A DNA stretch of 43,455 nucleotides from Streptomyces sp. ADI96-02. GTDB lineage: Bacteria; Actinomycetota; Actinomycetes; Streptomycetales; Streptomycetaceae. The stretch is taken from assembly GCF_003846185.1 (NCBI RefSeq), contig NZ_ML123034.1:2205514-2248968 (forward strand), read 5' to 3'. How positions within the stretch are numbered: position 1 is the first letter of the stretch; the number at the start of each line of letters is the position of its first letter. Shown piece by piece: positions 8,729-16,944 of this stretch. Made by a program: the position numbers and the translations under genes. Under the pieces are notes generated by a model. The model saw nothing but the letters and a program-made list of their open reading frames with translations, did not search any database and had not been told where the DNA came from.

Positions 8729-10558
8729 ATGTGCGGGATCGTCGGATACATCGGAAAGCGCGACGTCGCTCCCCTGCTGCTGGAGGGCCTGCAGCGGCTG
8801 GAGTACCGGGGTTACGACTCCGCGGGGATCGTCATCACCGGCAAGGCGGCGGCGGGCAAACCGGGCGCGCTGAAGATGGTCAAGGCCAAGGGCCGCGTCC
8901 GCGAGCTGGAGGCCAAGGTCCCCAAGCGGTTCGCCGGCACCACCGGCATCGCGCACACCCGCTGGGCCACCCACGGCGCGCCGAGCGACGAGAACGCCCA
9001 CCCGCACCTGGACGCGGAGAGCAAGGTCGCCGTCGTCCACAACGGCATCATCGACAACGCCTCCGAGCTGCGCGTCAGGCTCACCGCCGAGGGCACCGTC
9101 TTCCTCTCCGAGACCGACACCGAGGTGCTGGTCCACCTGATCGCCCGCGCCCAGGCCGACACCCTGGAGGAGAAGGTCCGCGAGGCGCTGCGCTCGGTCG
9201 AGGGCACCTACGGCATCGCCGTCCTGCACGCCGACTTCAACGACCGCATCGTGGTCGCCCGCAACGGCTCCCCGGTCGTCCTCGGCATCGGCGAGAAGGA
9301 GATGTTCGTCGCCTCCGACGTCGCCGCGCTCGTCGCCCACACCCGCCAGGTCGTCACCCTCGACGACGGCGAGATGGCCACCCTGAAGGCCGACGACTTC
9401 CGTACGTACACCACGGAGGGCTCGACCACGACGGCCACGCCCACCACCGTGGAGTGGGAGGCCGAGTCGTACGACATGGGCGGCCACGACACGTACATGC
9501 ACAAGGAGATCTCCGAGCAGGCCGACGCGGTGGACCGGGTGCTGCGCGGCCGGATCGACGACCGGTTCTCCACCGTGCACCTGGGCGGGCTCAACCTGGA
9601 CGCCCGCGAGGCGCGCGGGGTGCGCCGGATCAAGATCCTCGGCTGCGGCACCTCGTACCACGCGGGCCAGATCGGCGCCCAGCTGATCGAGGAGCTGGCC
9701 CGCATCCCCGCCGACGCCGAGCCGGCCTCCGAGTTCCGCTACCGCAACCCGGTCGTGGACCCCGACACCCTGTACGTCGCGGTCTCCCAGTCGGGTGAGA
9801 CGTACGACGTGCTCGCCGCCGTCCAGGAGCTGAAGCGCAAGGGCGCCCGGGTCCTCGGCGTGGTGAACGTGGTGGGCTCCGCGATCGCCCGCGAGGCCGA
9901 CGGCGGTACGTACGTGCACGCGGGCCCGGAGGTCTGCGTGGTCTCCACCAAGTGCTTCACCAACACCGTGGTCGCCTTCGCGCTGCTCGCGCTGCACCTG
10001 GGCCGCATCCGCGACCTGTCGGTCGCCGACGGCAAGCGGATCATCGACGGCCTGCGGAAGCTGCCGGAGCAGATCAGCGAGATCCTCGCGAACGAGGACG
10101 AGATCAAGCGGCTGGCGGCCGAGTACGCGGACGCCAAGTCGATGATGTTCATCGGCCGGGTGCGCGGCTACCCGGTGGCCCGCGAGGCGTCGCTGAAGCT
10201 GAAGGAGGTCTCGTACATCCACGCGGAGGCGTATCCGGCCTCCGAGCTGAAGCACGGCCCGCTCGCGCTGATCGAGCCCGCGATGCCGACCGTCGCGATC
10301 GTGCCGGACGACGACCTGCTGGAGAAGAACCGGGCCGCGATGGAGGAGATCAAGGCGCGCAGCGGCCGGATCCTCGCCGTCGCCCACCAGGTCCAGGAGA
10401 AGGCCGACCACACCATCGTCGTGCCGAAGAACGAGAACGAGCTGGACCCGATCCTGATGGGCATCCCGCTCCAGCTCTTCGCCTACCACACGGCGCTCGC
10501 CATGGGCCGGGACATCGACAAGCCGCGCAACCTGGCGAAGTCCGTCACGGTCGAGTAG
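8729..10558 (+). CDS. glmS: Glutamine-fructose-6-phosphate aminotransferase (isomerizing)
   Basis: Encodes 609 aa, the normal length for GlmS, which makes glucosamine-6-phosphate from fructose-6-phosphate and glutamine for cell-wall precursors. The chain begins MCGIVGYIG; Cys2 becomes the N-terminal nucleophile of the class II glutamine amidotransferase domain, which also shows LEYRGYDSAG and HTRWATHG. Two SIS domains follow (CGTSYHAG, SQSGETYD, then GRVRGYPVAREASLKLKEVSYIHAEAYP and ELKHGPLALI), and the C-terminal tail DKPRNLAKSVTVE closes the active site. GGAGGGG (8713-8719) precedes the ATG. Streptomyces commonly carry two glmS paralogues; which one this is cannot be told from the window alone. 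No glmS ribozyme is apparent upstream. Confidence 0.95.
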   Translation: MCGIVGYIGKRDVAPLLLEGLQRLEYRGYDSAGIVITGKAAAGKPGALKMVKAKGRVRELEAKVPKRFAGTTGIAHTRWATHGAPSDENAHPHLDAESKVAVVHNGIIDNASELRVRLTAEGTVFLSETDTEVLVHLIARAQADTLEEKVREALRSVEGTYGIAVLHADFNDRIVVARNGSPVVLGIGEKEMFVASDVAALVAHTRQVVTLDDGEMATLKADDFRTYTTEGSTTTATPTTVEWEAESYDMGGHDTYMHKEISEQADAVDRVLRGRIDDRFSTVHLGGLNLDAREARGVRRIKILGCGTSYHAGQIGAQLIEELARIPADAEPASEFRYRNPVVDPDTLYVAVSQSGETYDVLAAVQELKRKGARVLGVVNVVGSAIAREADGGTYVHAGPEVCVVSTKCFTNTVVAFALLALHLGRIRDLSVADGKRIIDGLRKLPEQISEILANEDEIKRLAAEYADAKSMMFIGRVRGYPVAREASLKLKEVSYIHAEAYPASELKHGPLALIEPAMPTVAIVPDDDLLEKNRAAMEEIKARSGRILAVAHQVQEKADHTIVVPKNENELDPILMGIPLQLFAYHTALAMGRDIDKPRNLAKSVTVE

Positions 10559-10600
10559 CCACCGCGCCGCCGTCGCATGCCGCAGGGCCCCGCATCCCGT

Positions 10601-10613
10601 CCTTGGGTTCGAG
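10601..10613 (+). repeat. Left half of a palindrome split by the IS30 element, plus target duplication
   Basis: CCTTGGGTTC (10601-10610) followed by GAG (10611-10613). On the other side of the element GAG (12073-12075) is followed by AACCCAAGG (12076-12084). Removing the element and one GAG restores arms CCTTGGGTTC and GAACCCAAGG around GA, a 22-bp palindrome between the converging glmS and usp genes that probably served as their shared terminator. Confidence 0.7.
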
Positions 10614-10637
10614 GGGTCGTCGCAACACCATCTGGTT

Positions 10638-12047
10638 TTAGGTGGTGAGTAGATCACGTAGACGCTCGGCTGGGGTGTGCCAGCCGAGCGTCTTGCGTGG
10701 GCGGCCGTTGAGTTCCTGGGCGACGTGTTCGAGGTCTTCGGTGCTGTGGAGGCTCAGGTCGGTGCCTTTGGGGAAGTACTGCCGCAGCAGGCCGTTGGTG
10801 TTTTCGTTGGAGCCGCGTTGCCAGGGCGAGGCGGGGTCGCAGAAGTAGACGGGCATGCCGGTGGCCATGCTGAACTGCTTGTGGCGTGCCATCTCGCTGC
10901 CCTGGTCCCAGGTGAGGGAGCCGCGCAGGTGGGCGGGCAGGGTCTGGATCGTGGCGACGAGGCCGTCGCGGACGCTCTCGGCGTCGTGGGCTCCGCCGGG
11001 CAGGTGGACCAGCATGGTGTAGCGGGTGCTGCGCTCGACCAGAGTGGCGATCGCGGAGCGCCCGCCTGCGCCGATGATCAGGTCGCCTTCCCAGTGCCCG
11101 GGCACGGCCCGGTCCTCGATGGCGGCGGGGCGGTCGCTGATCATCACCATCGGGTCGATGAACCGTGGGGTGCGCCGGTCGGGGTCCCGGCGTGGTTTGC
11201 GGCGGGTGCGGCCCGTGCGGATGGCGGCCTGGACCTCGCGTTTCAGGCCGCCGCGGGCCTGGAAATACAGTGCCTGGTAGACCGTCTCCACGCTCACCTG
11301 CATGCTCTCGTCGTCGGGATGTTCTCTCAGGAGAGCGTGGCAGATCTGTTCCGGTGACCATCGCCGGCGCAGTCCTTCCTGGACGAAGCGGCGCAGCCGG
11401 CCCTCGCGCAGCAGTTTGCGCTCCTTGGGCCGGGGTCTGCGTGCGGCGGCTGCCCGGTGGGCAGCGTAGGGCTGGTAGCCGTCGGTGGCGGAGTTCGTGT
11501 CGATCTCCCGCTTGACCGTGCTCGCCGGCCGTCCCAGGGCACGTCCGATCGTTCGCAGTGAACGGCCCAGCGCGCGCAGATCGCGGATCTGTTCGCGCTC
11601 GGCCAGGGTCAAAAACCGCGGATGTAGTTGCTTTTCCAGGGCGTGCAGGCCCACCGGTGCTGTGGTCACGCCGCCCATCGTGACGGTTCCGGTGGTGTAG
11701 TCGACACGGCGGCCGTCGGCGTAAGTGCGCGTGGTGCCGCTCTTCTTGACGCCCCAGTCCCAGTCCTTGGCCGTCCGCTCGTTCACACCGACCTGCCGGG
11801 CCGCAACCCGGCGTGCGAAACCGGCGGTCCGAAGCCGCTCGTACTCGTCGCGCCCGGGATGCCGCCGCGGCAGACGCACCGAGCTCCGGCCGGCCTTCCG
11901 GGCCCAGCCGAAAGCAGTGTTCCGGTTCACCCCCAGCTCACCCGCCACGACAGTCACGTTCCCCACGGCATCCAGCCGCACAAGGAAACGCTCCCTCAAC
12001 CCCGAAAGATCATCACGTCCAACAACCACGGTCCTCGCAACTCCCAC
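10638..12047 (-). CDS. IS30-family transposase
   Basis: Encodes 469 aa, GTG start at 12047. An N-terminal helix-turn-helix region (VAGELGVNRNTAFGWARKAG, then a second HTH around RVAARQVGVNERTAKDW) precedes the canonical IS30 HTH (LTLAEREQIRDLRALGRSLR through RPASTVKREID). The DDE catalytic core follows: D in GHWEGDLIIGAG, D in SLTWDQGSEMARH and E in QRGSNENTNGLLRQYFPKG, the signature of the family. The C-terminus RPRKTLGWHTPAERL is also diagnostic. The protein is longer than classic IS30 (about 380 aa) because of the extra N-terminal domain, as in many actinobacterial copies. The start codon lies just inside the right end and overlaps a large hairpin there. Confidence 0.95.
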   Translation of the reverse strand: MGVARTVVVGRDDLSGLRERFLVRLDAVGNVTVVAGELGVNRNTAFGWARKAGRSSVRLPRRHPGRDEYERLRTAGFARRVAARQVGVNERTAKDWDWGVKKSGTTRTYADGRRVDYTTGTVTMGGVTTAPVGLHALEKQLHPRFLTLAEREQIRDLRALGRSLRTIGRALGRPASTVKREIDTNSATDGYQPYAAHRAAAARRPRPKERKLLREGRLRRFVQEGLRRRWSPEQICHALLREHPDDESMQVSVETVYQALYFQARGGLKREVQAAIRTGRTRRKPRRDPDRRTPRFIDPMVMISDRPAAIEDRAVPGHWEGDLIIGAGGRSAIATLVERSTRYTMLVHLPGGAHDAESVRDGLVATIQTLPAHLRGSLTWDQGSEMARHKQFSMATGMPVYFCDPASPWQRGSNENTNGLLRQYFPKGTDLSLHSTEDLEHVAQELNGRPRKTLGWHTPAERLRDLLTT

Positions 12048-12072
12048 AGATCACGGGTGTTGCGAGGACCGT
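12028..12072 (-). repeat. 18-bp inverted repeat at the IS right end, covering the transposase start
   Basis: ACGGTCCTCGCAACTCCC (12028-12045) and GGGTGTTGCGAGGACCGT (12055-12072) pair at 17 of 18 positions around a 9-base loop that holds most of the transposase GTG (12045-12047). The outer arm is the terminal inverted repeat itself. Confidence 0.8.
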
Positions 12073-12178
12073 GAGAACCCAAGGTCCGCGGAGCGGGGCC
12101 CGAGGCGTGTCCGTACGGGCCCGACGCCCGTCCGTGCGGGGCGTCCTGACGGACCGTCGGGGATCGGGGGCTCGGGGA

Positions 12179-12700
12179 TCAGGGGATGACGATGACGGGG
12201 CGCTGGGCCCGGCGGGCGAGGCGGCCGGCCACCGAGCCGAAGATCCGGCCGACGATGCCCTGGGTGGTGCCGACGACGATGGCGTCCGCCGAGTACTCCC
12301 GGCCGACGTCCTCCAGCTCGTGGCAGATGTCGCCCCCGCGCTCGACGAGCACCCAGGGCACCTCGGAGAGGTAGTCGGCGCACGCCAGCTCAAGGCCCAG
12401 GACCTCGGTGCGGTGGTCGGGCACGTCGACGAAGACGGGCGGCTCGCAGCCCGCCCAGACCGTGGTCGGGAGCCGGTTGGCGACGTGGACGATGATCAGA
12501 CCGGAGCCGGATCTGCCGGCCATGCCGATGGCGTAGGCCAGGGCCCGCTCGCTGGACGTGGAGCCGTCGAATCCGACCACGACTCCGTGCCGGAAGGCGG
12601 GATCGCACGACGGGCGTGCGTCGTCGACCGTCTGCGGCTCCGACCGGGGGTCGGCTACCTGCTTGCGGTCTGCGGGTTCAGGGATTTCGTGACCGGCCAT
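12179..12700 (-). CDS. Universal stress protein (UspA family)
   Basis: Encodes 173 aa. After a ~35-residue polar N-terminal extension comes a single Usp domain: HGVVVGFDGSTSSERALAYA (beta-1 with the conserved aspartate), LIIVHVANRLP, and the C-terminal ATP-loop region ADAIVVGTTQGIVGRIFGS followed by RRAQRPVIVIP, which has the glycine spacing of ATP-binding Usp proteins. It probably acts as a cytosolic ATP-binding stress protein. It is transcribed toward the IS30 element, which separates it from the convergent glmS. CTCC/GAGG-rich sequence before the ATG could serve as RBS. A TACCC-GGGTA dyad lies about 100 bases upstream. No neighbour defines its trigger. Confidence 0.9.
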   Translation of the reverse strand: MAGHEIPEPADRKQVADPRSEPQTVDDARPSCDPAFRHGVVVGFDGSTSSERALAYAIGMAGRSGSGLIIVHVANRLPTTVWAGCEPPVFVDVPDHRTEVLGLELACADYLSEVPWVLVERGGDICHELEDVGREYSADAIVVGTTQGIVGRIFGSVAGRLARRAQRPVIVIP

Positions 12701-12799
12701 CGGTGTCTCGGCGAAGAGAATCCTCGTGAGGAGGGAGCGGTTTCGAGCGGTGCGTCAGTAGTGGCGAAGCTCTGTCCGGGAATCATCTTCCCAACCCCA

Positions 12800-12813
12800 T
12801 ACCCCTAAGGGTA
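12800..12813 (-). promoter_or_regulatory. TACCC-GGGTA dyad upstream of usp, candidate operator
   Basis: TACCCCTAAGGGTA has complementary TACCC/GGGTA arms around CTAA, about 100 bases upstream of the usp ATG. The shape resembles G/C-tract dyads bound by copper-sensing CsoR-type repressors in Streptomyces, but no csoR is in the window, so the link is only suggestive. Confidence 0.35.
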
Positions 12814-13745
12814 CGGCGTCACTCCTCCACTGCCCAGACCCCCGCAAAAGCGCGCGCGACGTTGCAGGGAGCATGCCCGAGGCCGTCGCGGATGGCAATG
12901 CCGGTTGTGTCGTACACGGGCCTTCGGGGCGCCGCCGGGGCCCCGAAGCCCGATTTTCCGTGCCGTCCGCCCTGTTTTCCAGGTCGTCCGTCGGCCGCCC
13001 TCCAGAGGGCGCGGGAGCCGCCCACACGGCCTCCGCTGGCCACACCTCCGCCGAGCCGCGAGCGCCGGGAGGGAGGCTGTGCCGGGCCGCAGGCGGCAGC
13101 CGTGCTCGCCCACCCGGGCCGGCGCGCACGCCCCGGCGGACGGGGCGGTCCGCCGGACGGTCCGCGCCCGCCCGTCCGTACCGCCGGTTCCGGGAATCCT
13201 CGGGGCGTCCGCCGGTATCCGGGCGGTCTCCGCCCCTGGTTCCGACCGCGCGGAGACCGCCCGCCGCGCCCTGCCCCGGAGGCCCGGACGGGCGGCGCTT
13301 TCCGATCCGGGGGAGCGCACCGGCGCAGCTCTCCGGCGTCGGTTGTGCGCCCCGCGTGACCTGATCCACTGCTCGCAACCACCGTTTTTCAGCCAACTTC
13401 ACATCCCAGCCGAACCTGCCGTCGGATGGCCGAACTACCCACTGCCCACCAGGCAGGAAGAGACCGCGCGGTACGCTTTCACCCGACGCGGACGGGCCAC
13501 GTTGGCGAAGGGCACTTCCCTGTGCGCTTCACGGGTGAAACGCTTCGTGATCGAACGCTTCGCGCCACGTTTCCTTGTCGACATAGTGCCGCCGGGGGAA
13601 GGTGTCACGGCGGGACCGCGGGACGCAGTAGATTCGATCTTGGGGATCGAAGACTGGGGACCCGTGCAACACCGAGGGGAAACGTGCAGGAGCGACAGGC
13701 CCGTAAGGACCAGGGAGACGCGAACACCGAGGGGGGCTTAGCGTC
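12814..13745 (+). other. Gene-poor region upstream of adpA
   Basis: About 0.9 kb without a convincing gene. Long open frames exist on both strands but are rich in Arg/Pro/Gly, lack recognisable motifs or ribosome sites, and overlap each other in several frames, as expected by chance in such GC-rich DNA. It holds a terminator-like hairpin (12918-12951), a direct repeat AACGCTTCG (about 13537-13562), a TAGATT (13629-13634) that could be a -10 box, and the adpA leader with GAGGGGGG (13729-13736). A large regulatory leader for adpA is the likely role; I could not place factor-binding sites with confidence. Confidence 0.5.
12918..12951 (+). terminator. Terminator-like hairpin in the usp-adpA gap
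   Basis: GGGCCTTCGGGGC (12918-12930) pairs with GCCCCGAAGCCC (about 12940-12951) with one bulged base and is followed by ATTTTCC. No upstream plus-strand gene is evident, so it may end an unannotated short transcript. Confidence 0.4.
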
Positions 13746-14963
13746 ATGAGCCAGGACTCCGCCGCCGCGACGGAGGCCGCACGCAAGCTGACCGGGCGGC
13801 GACGCCGGGAAGTCGTTGCCGTGCTGCTGTTCAGCGGCGGCCCTATCTTCGAGAGCTCCATCCCGCTCTCCGTTTTCGGAATCGACCGGCAGGACGCGGG
13901 AGTTCCCCGCTACCGCCTGCTGGTCTGCGGCGGCGAGGAAGGACCGTTGCGCACCACCGGTGGGCTCGAACTCACCGCGCCGTACGGCCTGGAGGCGATC
14001 AGCAGGGCGGGCACCGTGGTGGTGCCCGCCTGGCGGTCGATCACCTCGCCGCCGCCCGCGGAGGCGTTGGACGCGCTGCGCCGCGCCCACGAGGAAGGCG
14101 CCCGCATCGTCGGCCTGTGCACGGGAGCCTTCGTGCTCGCGGCGGCCGGCCTGCTGGACGGCCGCCCGGCCACCACCCACTGGATGTACGCGCCGACGCT
14201 GGCCAAGCGCTACCCGTCGGTGCACGTGGATCCGCGTGAGCTGTTCGTCGACGACGGCGACGTGCTCACCTCCGCCGGCACGGCCGCCGGGATCGATCTC
14301 TGCCTCCATATAGTCCGCACCGACCACGGCACCGAGGCCGCCGGGGCACTCGCCCGACGGCTGGTCGTGCCGCCGCGGCGCAGCGGCGGGCAGGAGCGCT
14401 ACCTGGACAGGTCTTTACCCGAGGAGATCGGGTCCGACCCGCTCGCCGAGGTCGTGGCCTGGGCCCTGGAGCATCTGCACGAGCAGTTCGACGTGGAGAC
14501 GCTGGCCGCCCGCGCGTACATGAGCCGGCGGACCTTCGACCGCAGGTTCCGCTCGCTCACCGGCAGCGCACCGCTCCAGTGGCTGATCACCCAGCGGGTG
14601 CTCCAGGCGCAGCGGCTGCTGGAGACCTCCGACTACTCGGTCGACGAGGTCGCCGGCCGCTGCGGATTCCGCTCCCCGGTCGCGCTGCGCGGGCACTTCC
14701 GCCGCCAGCTCGGCTCCTCCCCCGCCGCGTACCGGGCCGCCTACCGGGCCCGCCGTCCGCAGGGAGTGGCGGAGAGCTCCGCGCCGGTGATGGACTCGGT
14801 CGTGCCCACCCAGGGTTCGCCGTCCGGCCGCCGCGGTATGCCCCTGTCCTCGGCGCCGGTCTCCGTGACGGCTCCGGCGGGCTCGGCCGAGCACGGCGTC
14901 CCAGGTCCCGACGCGTACGTTCCCGGGCGCACGGCCCTGCCGGGACAGCGGAGCGCCCCGTAG
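13746..14963 (+). CDS. adpA: AdpA (BldH), master developmental regulator
   Basis: Encodes 405 aa. The N-terminal ~190 residues form a DJ-1/PfpI-like (GATase1-like) dimerisation domain ([50 protein letters not shown]). Residues ~235-335 form an AraC/XylS DNA-binding domain with two HTHs ([16 protein letters not shown] and [20 protein letters not shown]). This arrangement, the sequence and the position beside orn identify AdpA, which in S. griseus is switched on by A-factor and drives aerial growth and secondary metabolism genes. A TTA leucine codon (14415-14417, residue 224) lies in the inter-domain linker, so translation should depend on the bldA tRNA. GAGGGGGG at 13729-13736 is the RBS. The gene ends 10 bases before orn. 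Confidence 0.95.
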   Translation: MSQDSAAATEAARKLTGRRRREVVAVLLFSGGPIFESSIPLSVFGIDRQDAGVPRYRLLVCGGEEGPLRTTGGLELTAPYGLEAISRAGTVVVPAWRSITSPPPAEALDALRRAHEEGARIVGLCTGAFVLAAAGLLDGRPATTHWMYAPTLAKRYPSVHVDPRELFVDDGDVLTSAGTAAGIDLCLHIVRTDHGTEAAGALARRLVVPPRRSGGQERYLDRSLPEEIGSDPLAEVVAWALEHLHEQFDVETLAARAYMSRRTFDRRFRSLTGSAPLQWLITQRVLQAQRLLETSDYSVDEVAGRCGFRSPVALRGHFRRQLGSSPAAYRAAYRARRPQGVAESSAPVMDSVVPTQGSPSGRRGMPLSSAPVSVTAPAGSAEHGVPGPDAYVPGRTALPGQRSAP

Positions 14964-14973
14964 GGTGGGACGC

Positions 14974-15579
14974 ATGAACGACCGCATGGTGTGGATCGAC
15001 TGCGAGATGACCGGGCTCTCGCTGGCGGACGACGCACTCATCGAGGTGGCCGCCCTGGTCACCGACTCGGACCTGAACGTGCTCGGCGACGGGGTGGACA
15101 TCGTGATCCGTCCGCCGGACGCGGCCCTGGAGACCATGCCCGAGGTGGTGCGGCAGATGCACACCGCCTCGGGCCTCCTCGACGAACTGCCCGGGGGCAC
15201 GACCCTGGCGGACGCCGAGGAGCGGGTCCTGGCCTACGTCCGCGAGCACGTGAAGGAGCCGGGCAAGGCCCCGCTCTGCGGAAACTCGGTCGGCACCGAC
15301 CGCGGCTTCCTGGCACGGGACATGGGGACGCTGGAGGGCTTCCTCCACTACCGGATCGTGGACGTGTCCTCGGTCAAGGAGCTGGCCCGGCGCTGGTATC
15401 CCCGGGCGTACTTCAACAGCCCCGACAAGAACGGCAACCACCGGGCGCTGGCGGACATCCGCGAGTCCATCGCGGAGCTGCGCTACTACCGGGAAGCGGT
15501 GTTCGTGCCGCAGCCCGGCCCGGACTCGGAGCGCGCCAAGGAGATCGCGGCGCGCCACGTGGTCCCGGCCGAGCAGTAA
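14974..15579 (+). CDS. orn: Oligoribonuclease
   Basis: Encodes 201 aa of the DEDDh exonuclease superfamily. It degrades 2-5 nt RNAs, including pGpG from c-di-GMP turnover, to mononucleotides. Catalytic residues can be placed: D9 and E11 in [10 protein letters not shown]109 in [11 protein letters not shown]156 and D161 in NHRALADI. The length equals that of other bacterial Orn proteins. The ATG at 14974 has GGGTGGGA just upstream. TAGGGT (14961-14966), overlapping the adpA stop, could be a -10 box for a separate transcript with a very short leader, so orn may be expressed both with adpA and alone. Confidence 0.95.
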   Translation: MNDRMVWIDCEMTGLSLADDALIEVAALVTDSDLNVLGDGVDIVIRPPDAALETMPEVVRQMHTASGLLDELPGGTTLADAEERVLAYVREHVKEPGKAPLCGNSVGTDRGFLARDMGTLEGFLHYRIVDVSSVKELARRWYPRAYFNSPDKNGNHRALADIRESIAELRYYREAVFVPQPGPDSERAKEIAARHVVPAEQ

Positions 15580-15699
15580 AGAACCGCTGGTCACAGGCGC
15601 GATCGGGCCCGCTGGCCGGCCCCGGGGAACAAGGGCGCGAGCACCCTCCCGGACCCTGTACACTTTTTCTCGGCCGGTCGGAAACGACCGGGCGACATG

Positions 15700-15772
15700 G
15701 TGGGTATAGCTCAGCTGGCAGAGCACCTGGTTGTGGTCCAGGATGTCGCGGGTTCAAGTCCCGTTACTCACC
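15700..15772 (+). tRNA. tRNA-His (anticodon GTG)
   Basis: The cloverleaf can be folded by eye: acceptor GTGGGTA with TACTCAC, D arm GCTC...GAGC, anticodon arm CCTGG-TTGTGGT-CCAGG with anticodon GTG, variable loop ATGTC, T arm GCGGG-TTCAAGT-CCCGT. A G at 15699 and the discriminator C at 15772 supply the extra G-1:C73 pair unique to tRNA-His. CCA is not encoded. A small hairpin with a GAAA loop (15674-15691) lies just upstream. Confidence 0.95.
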
Positions 15773-15781
15773 CTCTCCAGG

Positions 15782-15819
15782 GAAGCCCCTGATCTGCGGA
15801 AACGCAGGTCAGGGGCTTC
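15782..15819 (+). terminator. Terminator after tRNA-His
   Basis: A 17-bp stem, GAAGCCCCTGATCTGCG with CGCAGGTCAGGGGCTTC (one G-T wobble), around a GAAA tetraloop, followed by TTCGT. It begins 10 bases after the tRNA. Confidence 0.85.
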
Positions 15820-16195
15820 TTCGTGCTCCGGGCCGGCCGGCCGACCGCACCTCGGCCACGTTCGGACAGGCGGCGGAAACGGGAGACCGGCACGGGTACG
15901 GCTCCCGGGGCAGGGCGTTCACCGGACGGCGAGGACGCCCGGCCCGGGAAGGGCCGTCCGACCGGCTTCCACCCCCTCCATCAGGCAATATGCTCCACCA
16001 TGCACCGTTCGCCCTTTTGTTCTCCCTGTGAGCCACCTCACCGGGACACAGCGGCAGCACGGCTGCCTCTCCGCCCTCCGTCGGTCAACCCGCCTACGTG
16101 GGACGGCCGCTGACGGTACGTGAGTGGCTGGAGCAGGGGCGGCATCGGACGACGAGGCGTATGCCGGTGGTCGCGGCCGGGGCTACCTTGTCGCC
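15820..16195 (+). other. Intergenic stretch, no gene called
   Basis: About 375 bases between the tRNA terminator and the next gene. Short open frames exist (for example one starting at about 16000 with a Cys/Pro-rich product) but none has a ribosome site or recognisable motif. TACCTT at about 16185-16190 is a possible -10 box for the GTG at 16196. No integrase remnant and no copy of the tRNA 3' end was seen. Confidence 0.4.
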
Positions 16196-16849
16196 GTGCG
16201 CAAACCCGGAGACTGGCTGAGGCGGACCCGGGCGGGTCTGCTCGGTGGTTCCGCCTGCCTGCTGCTCGGCGCCCTCGGACACATGGCCGCCGGTGGCCGG
16301 CTCCCCGGCTTCGCCGGTCTCCTCGGTCTCCTCGCCGTCCTGGTGGCCGTGTGCGGCGCGCTGTCCGCGCTTCGCCGCCACCGCTTCGCGGCGACCGCCC
16401 TGACCCTCGGCCTCGCCCAGGGCGTCCTCCACCTCGTCCTCCACGCCATGACCGCCGGCCACGGGGCCGCTCCGGCCGCGCACGGGGCGGACGCGGCCTC
16501 CCCCGAACACGCGGAGTCCCTGGGGCACGCCGGGCACCACGGCATGTCGGCCGGTCCGCAGGTCGCTTCCGGGCATTCCTCCGGGCATTCCATGGACCCG
16601 GGGATGACCTGGGCCCACACGCTCGCGGCGCTCGGCGCGGCGGTGTGCCTGATCCACGGCGAGCGCGTCCTGAAGCGTCTGTCCACACTGCTGGTGCGGC
16701 CCCTGCGGCGCGCCTTCGTGTCGGCGACCGTCCCCGTGCCGCCCGAGTGCCCGCGCGCGGAACCGTACGACACCCTCCCCGCGCCGCACGGTGCCCTGCT
16801 CGCACGCGCCCGCACCCGGCGGGGACCTCCCTCGGCGACGTACGCCTGA
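16196..16849 (+). CDS. His/Met-rich integral membrane protein
   Basis: Encodes 217 aa from GTG 16196, chosen because a basic N-terminus (RKPGDWLRRTRAG) then leads straight into membrane helices; an upstream frame extension adds only low-complexity residues. There are three or four predicted transmembrane segments (AGLLGGSACLLLGALGHMAA; FAGLLGLLAVLVAVCGALSA; ATALTLGLAQGVLHLVLHAM; TLAALGAAVCLIHGERVL). Between the third and fourth is a His/Met-rich loop with HAGHHGMS and GHSSGHSMDPGM, a likely external copper- or iron-binding segment. I do not recognise the family. It lies 95 bases upstream of a PepSY membrane protein that also has a HAGHDMSG loop, so the pair probably handles the same metal. 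Confidence 0.75.
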   Translation: MRKPGDWLRRTRAGLLGGSACLLLGALGHMAAGGRLPGFAGLLGLLAVLVAVCGALSALRRHRFAATALTLGLAQGVLHLVLHAMTAGHGAAPAAHGADAASPEHAESLGHAGHHGMSAGPQVASGHSSGHSMDPGMTWAHTLAALGAAVCLIHGERVLKRLSTLLVRPLRRAFVSATVPVPPECPRAEPYDTLPAPHGALLARARTRRGPPSATYA

Positions 16850-16944
16850 TCGTGACCCCGCCCCGTTCGGGCGGGCCCCCTCCCGTACCGGCCCCGCCGC
16901 GGGCGCCCGGTGCGGTTCTCCGTACGTCCCCCTGGAGCACACCC

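Larger units (their letters stand above)
10614..12072 (-). mobile_element. IS30-family insertion sequence, 1459 bp
   Basis: One transposase gene fills the element. The ends read inward GGGGTCGTCGCAACACCA (left) and ACGGTCCTCGCAACACCC (right), 14 of 18 identical, with a shared core TCGCAACACC. The flanking GAG/GAG is a 3-bp target duplication, within the 2-3 bp range of IS30 elements. The insertion lies in the exact middle of a 22-bp palindrome, consistent with the known preference of IS30-type transposases for symmetric targets. The intact transposase and good ends suggest a recent, possibly active copy. Confidence 0.85.

Noticed and set aside
12755..13402. Several long overlapping frames on both strands in the usp-adpA gap
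   Set aside because: They overlap each other in all frames, are Arg/Pro-rich and have no credible start signals.
13426..13749. A 107-codon plus-strand frame directly before adpA
   Set aside because: No ribosome site or recognisable similarity; overlaps the adpA start by 4 bases by chance and includes the likely promoter region.
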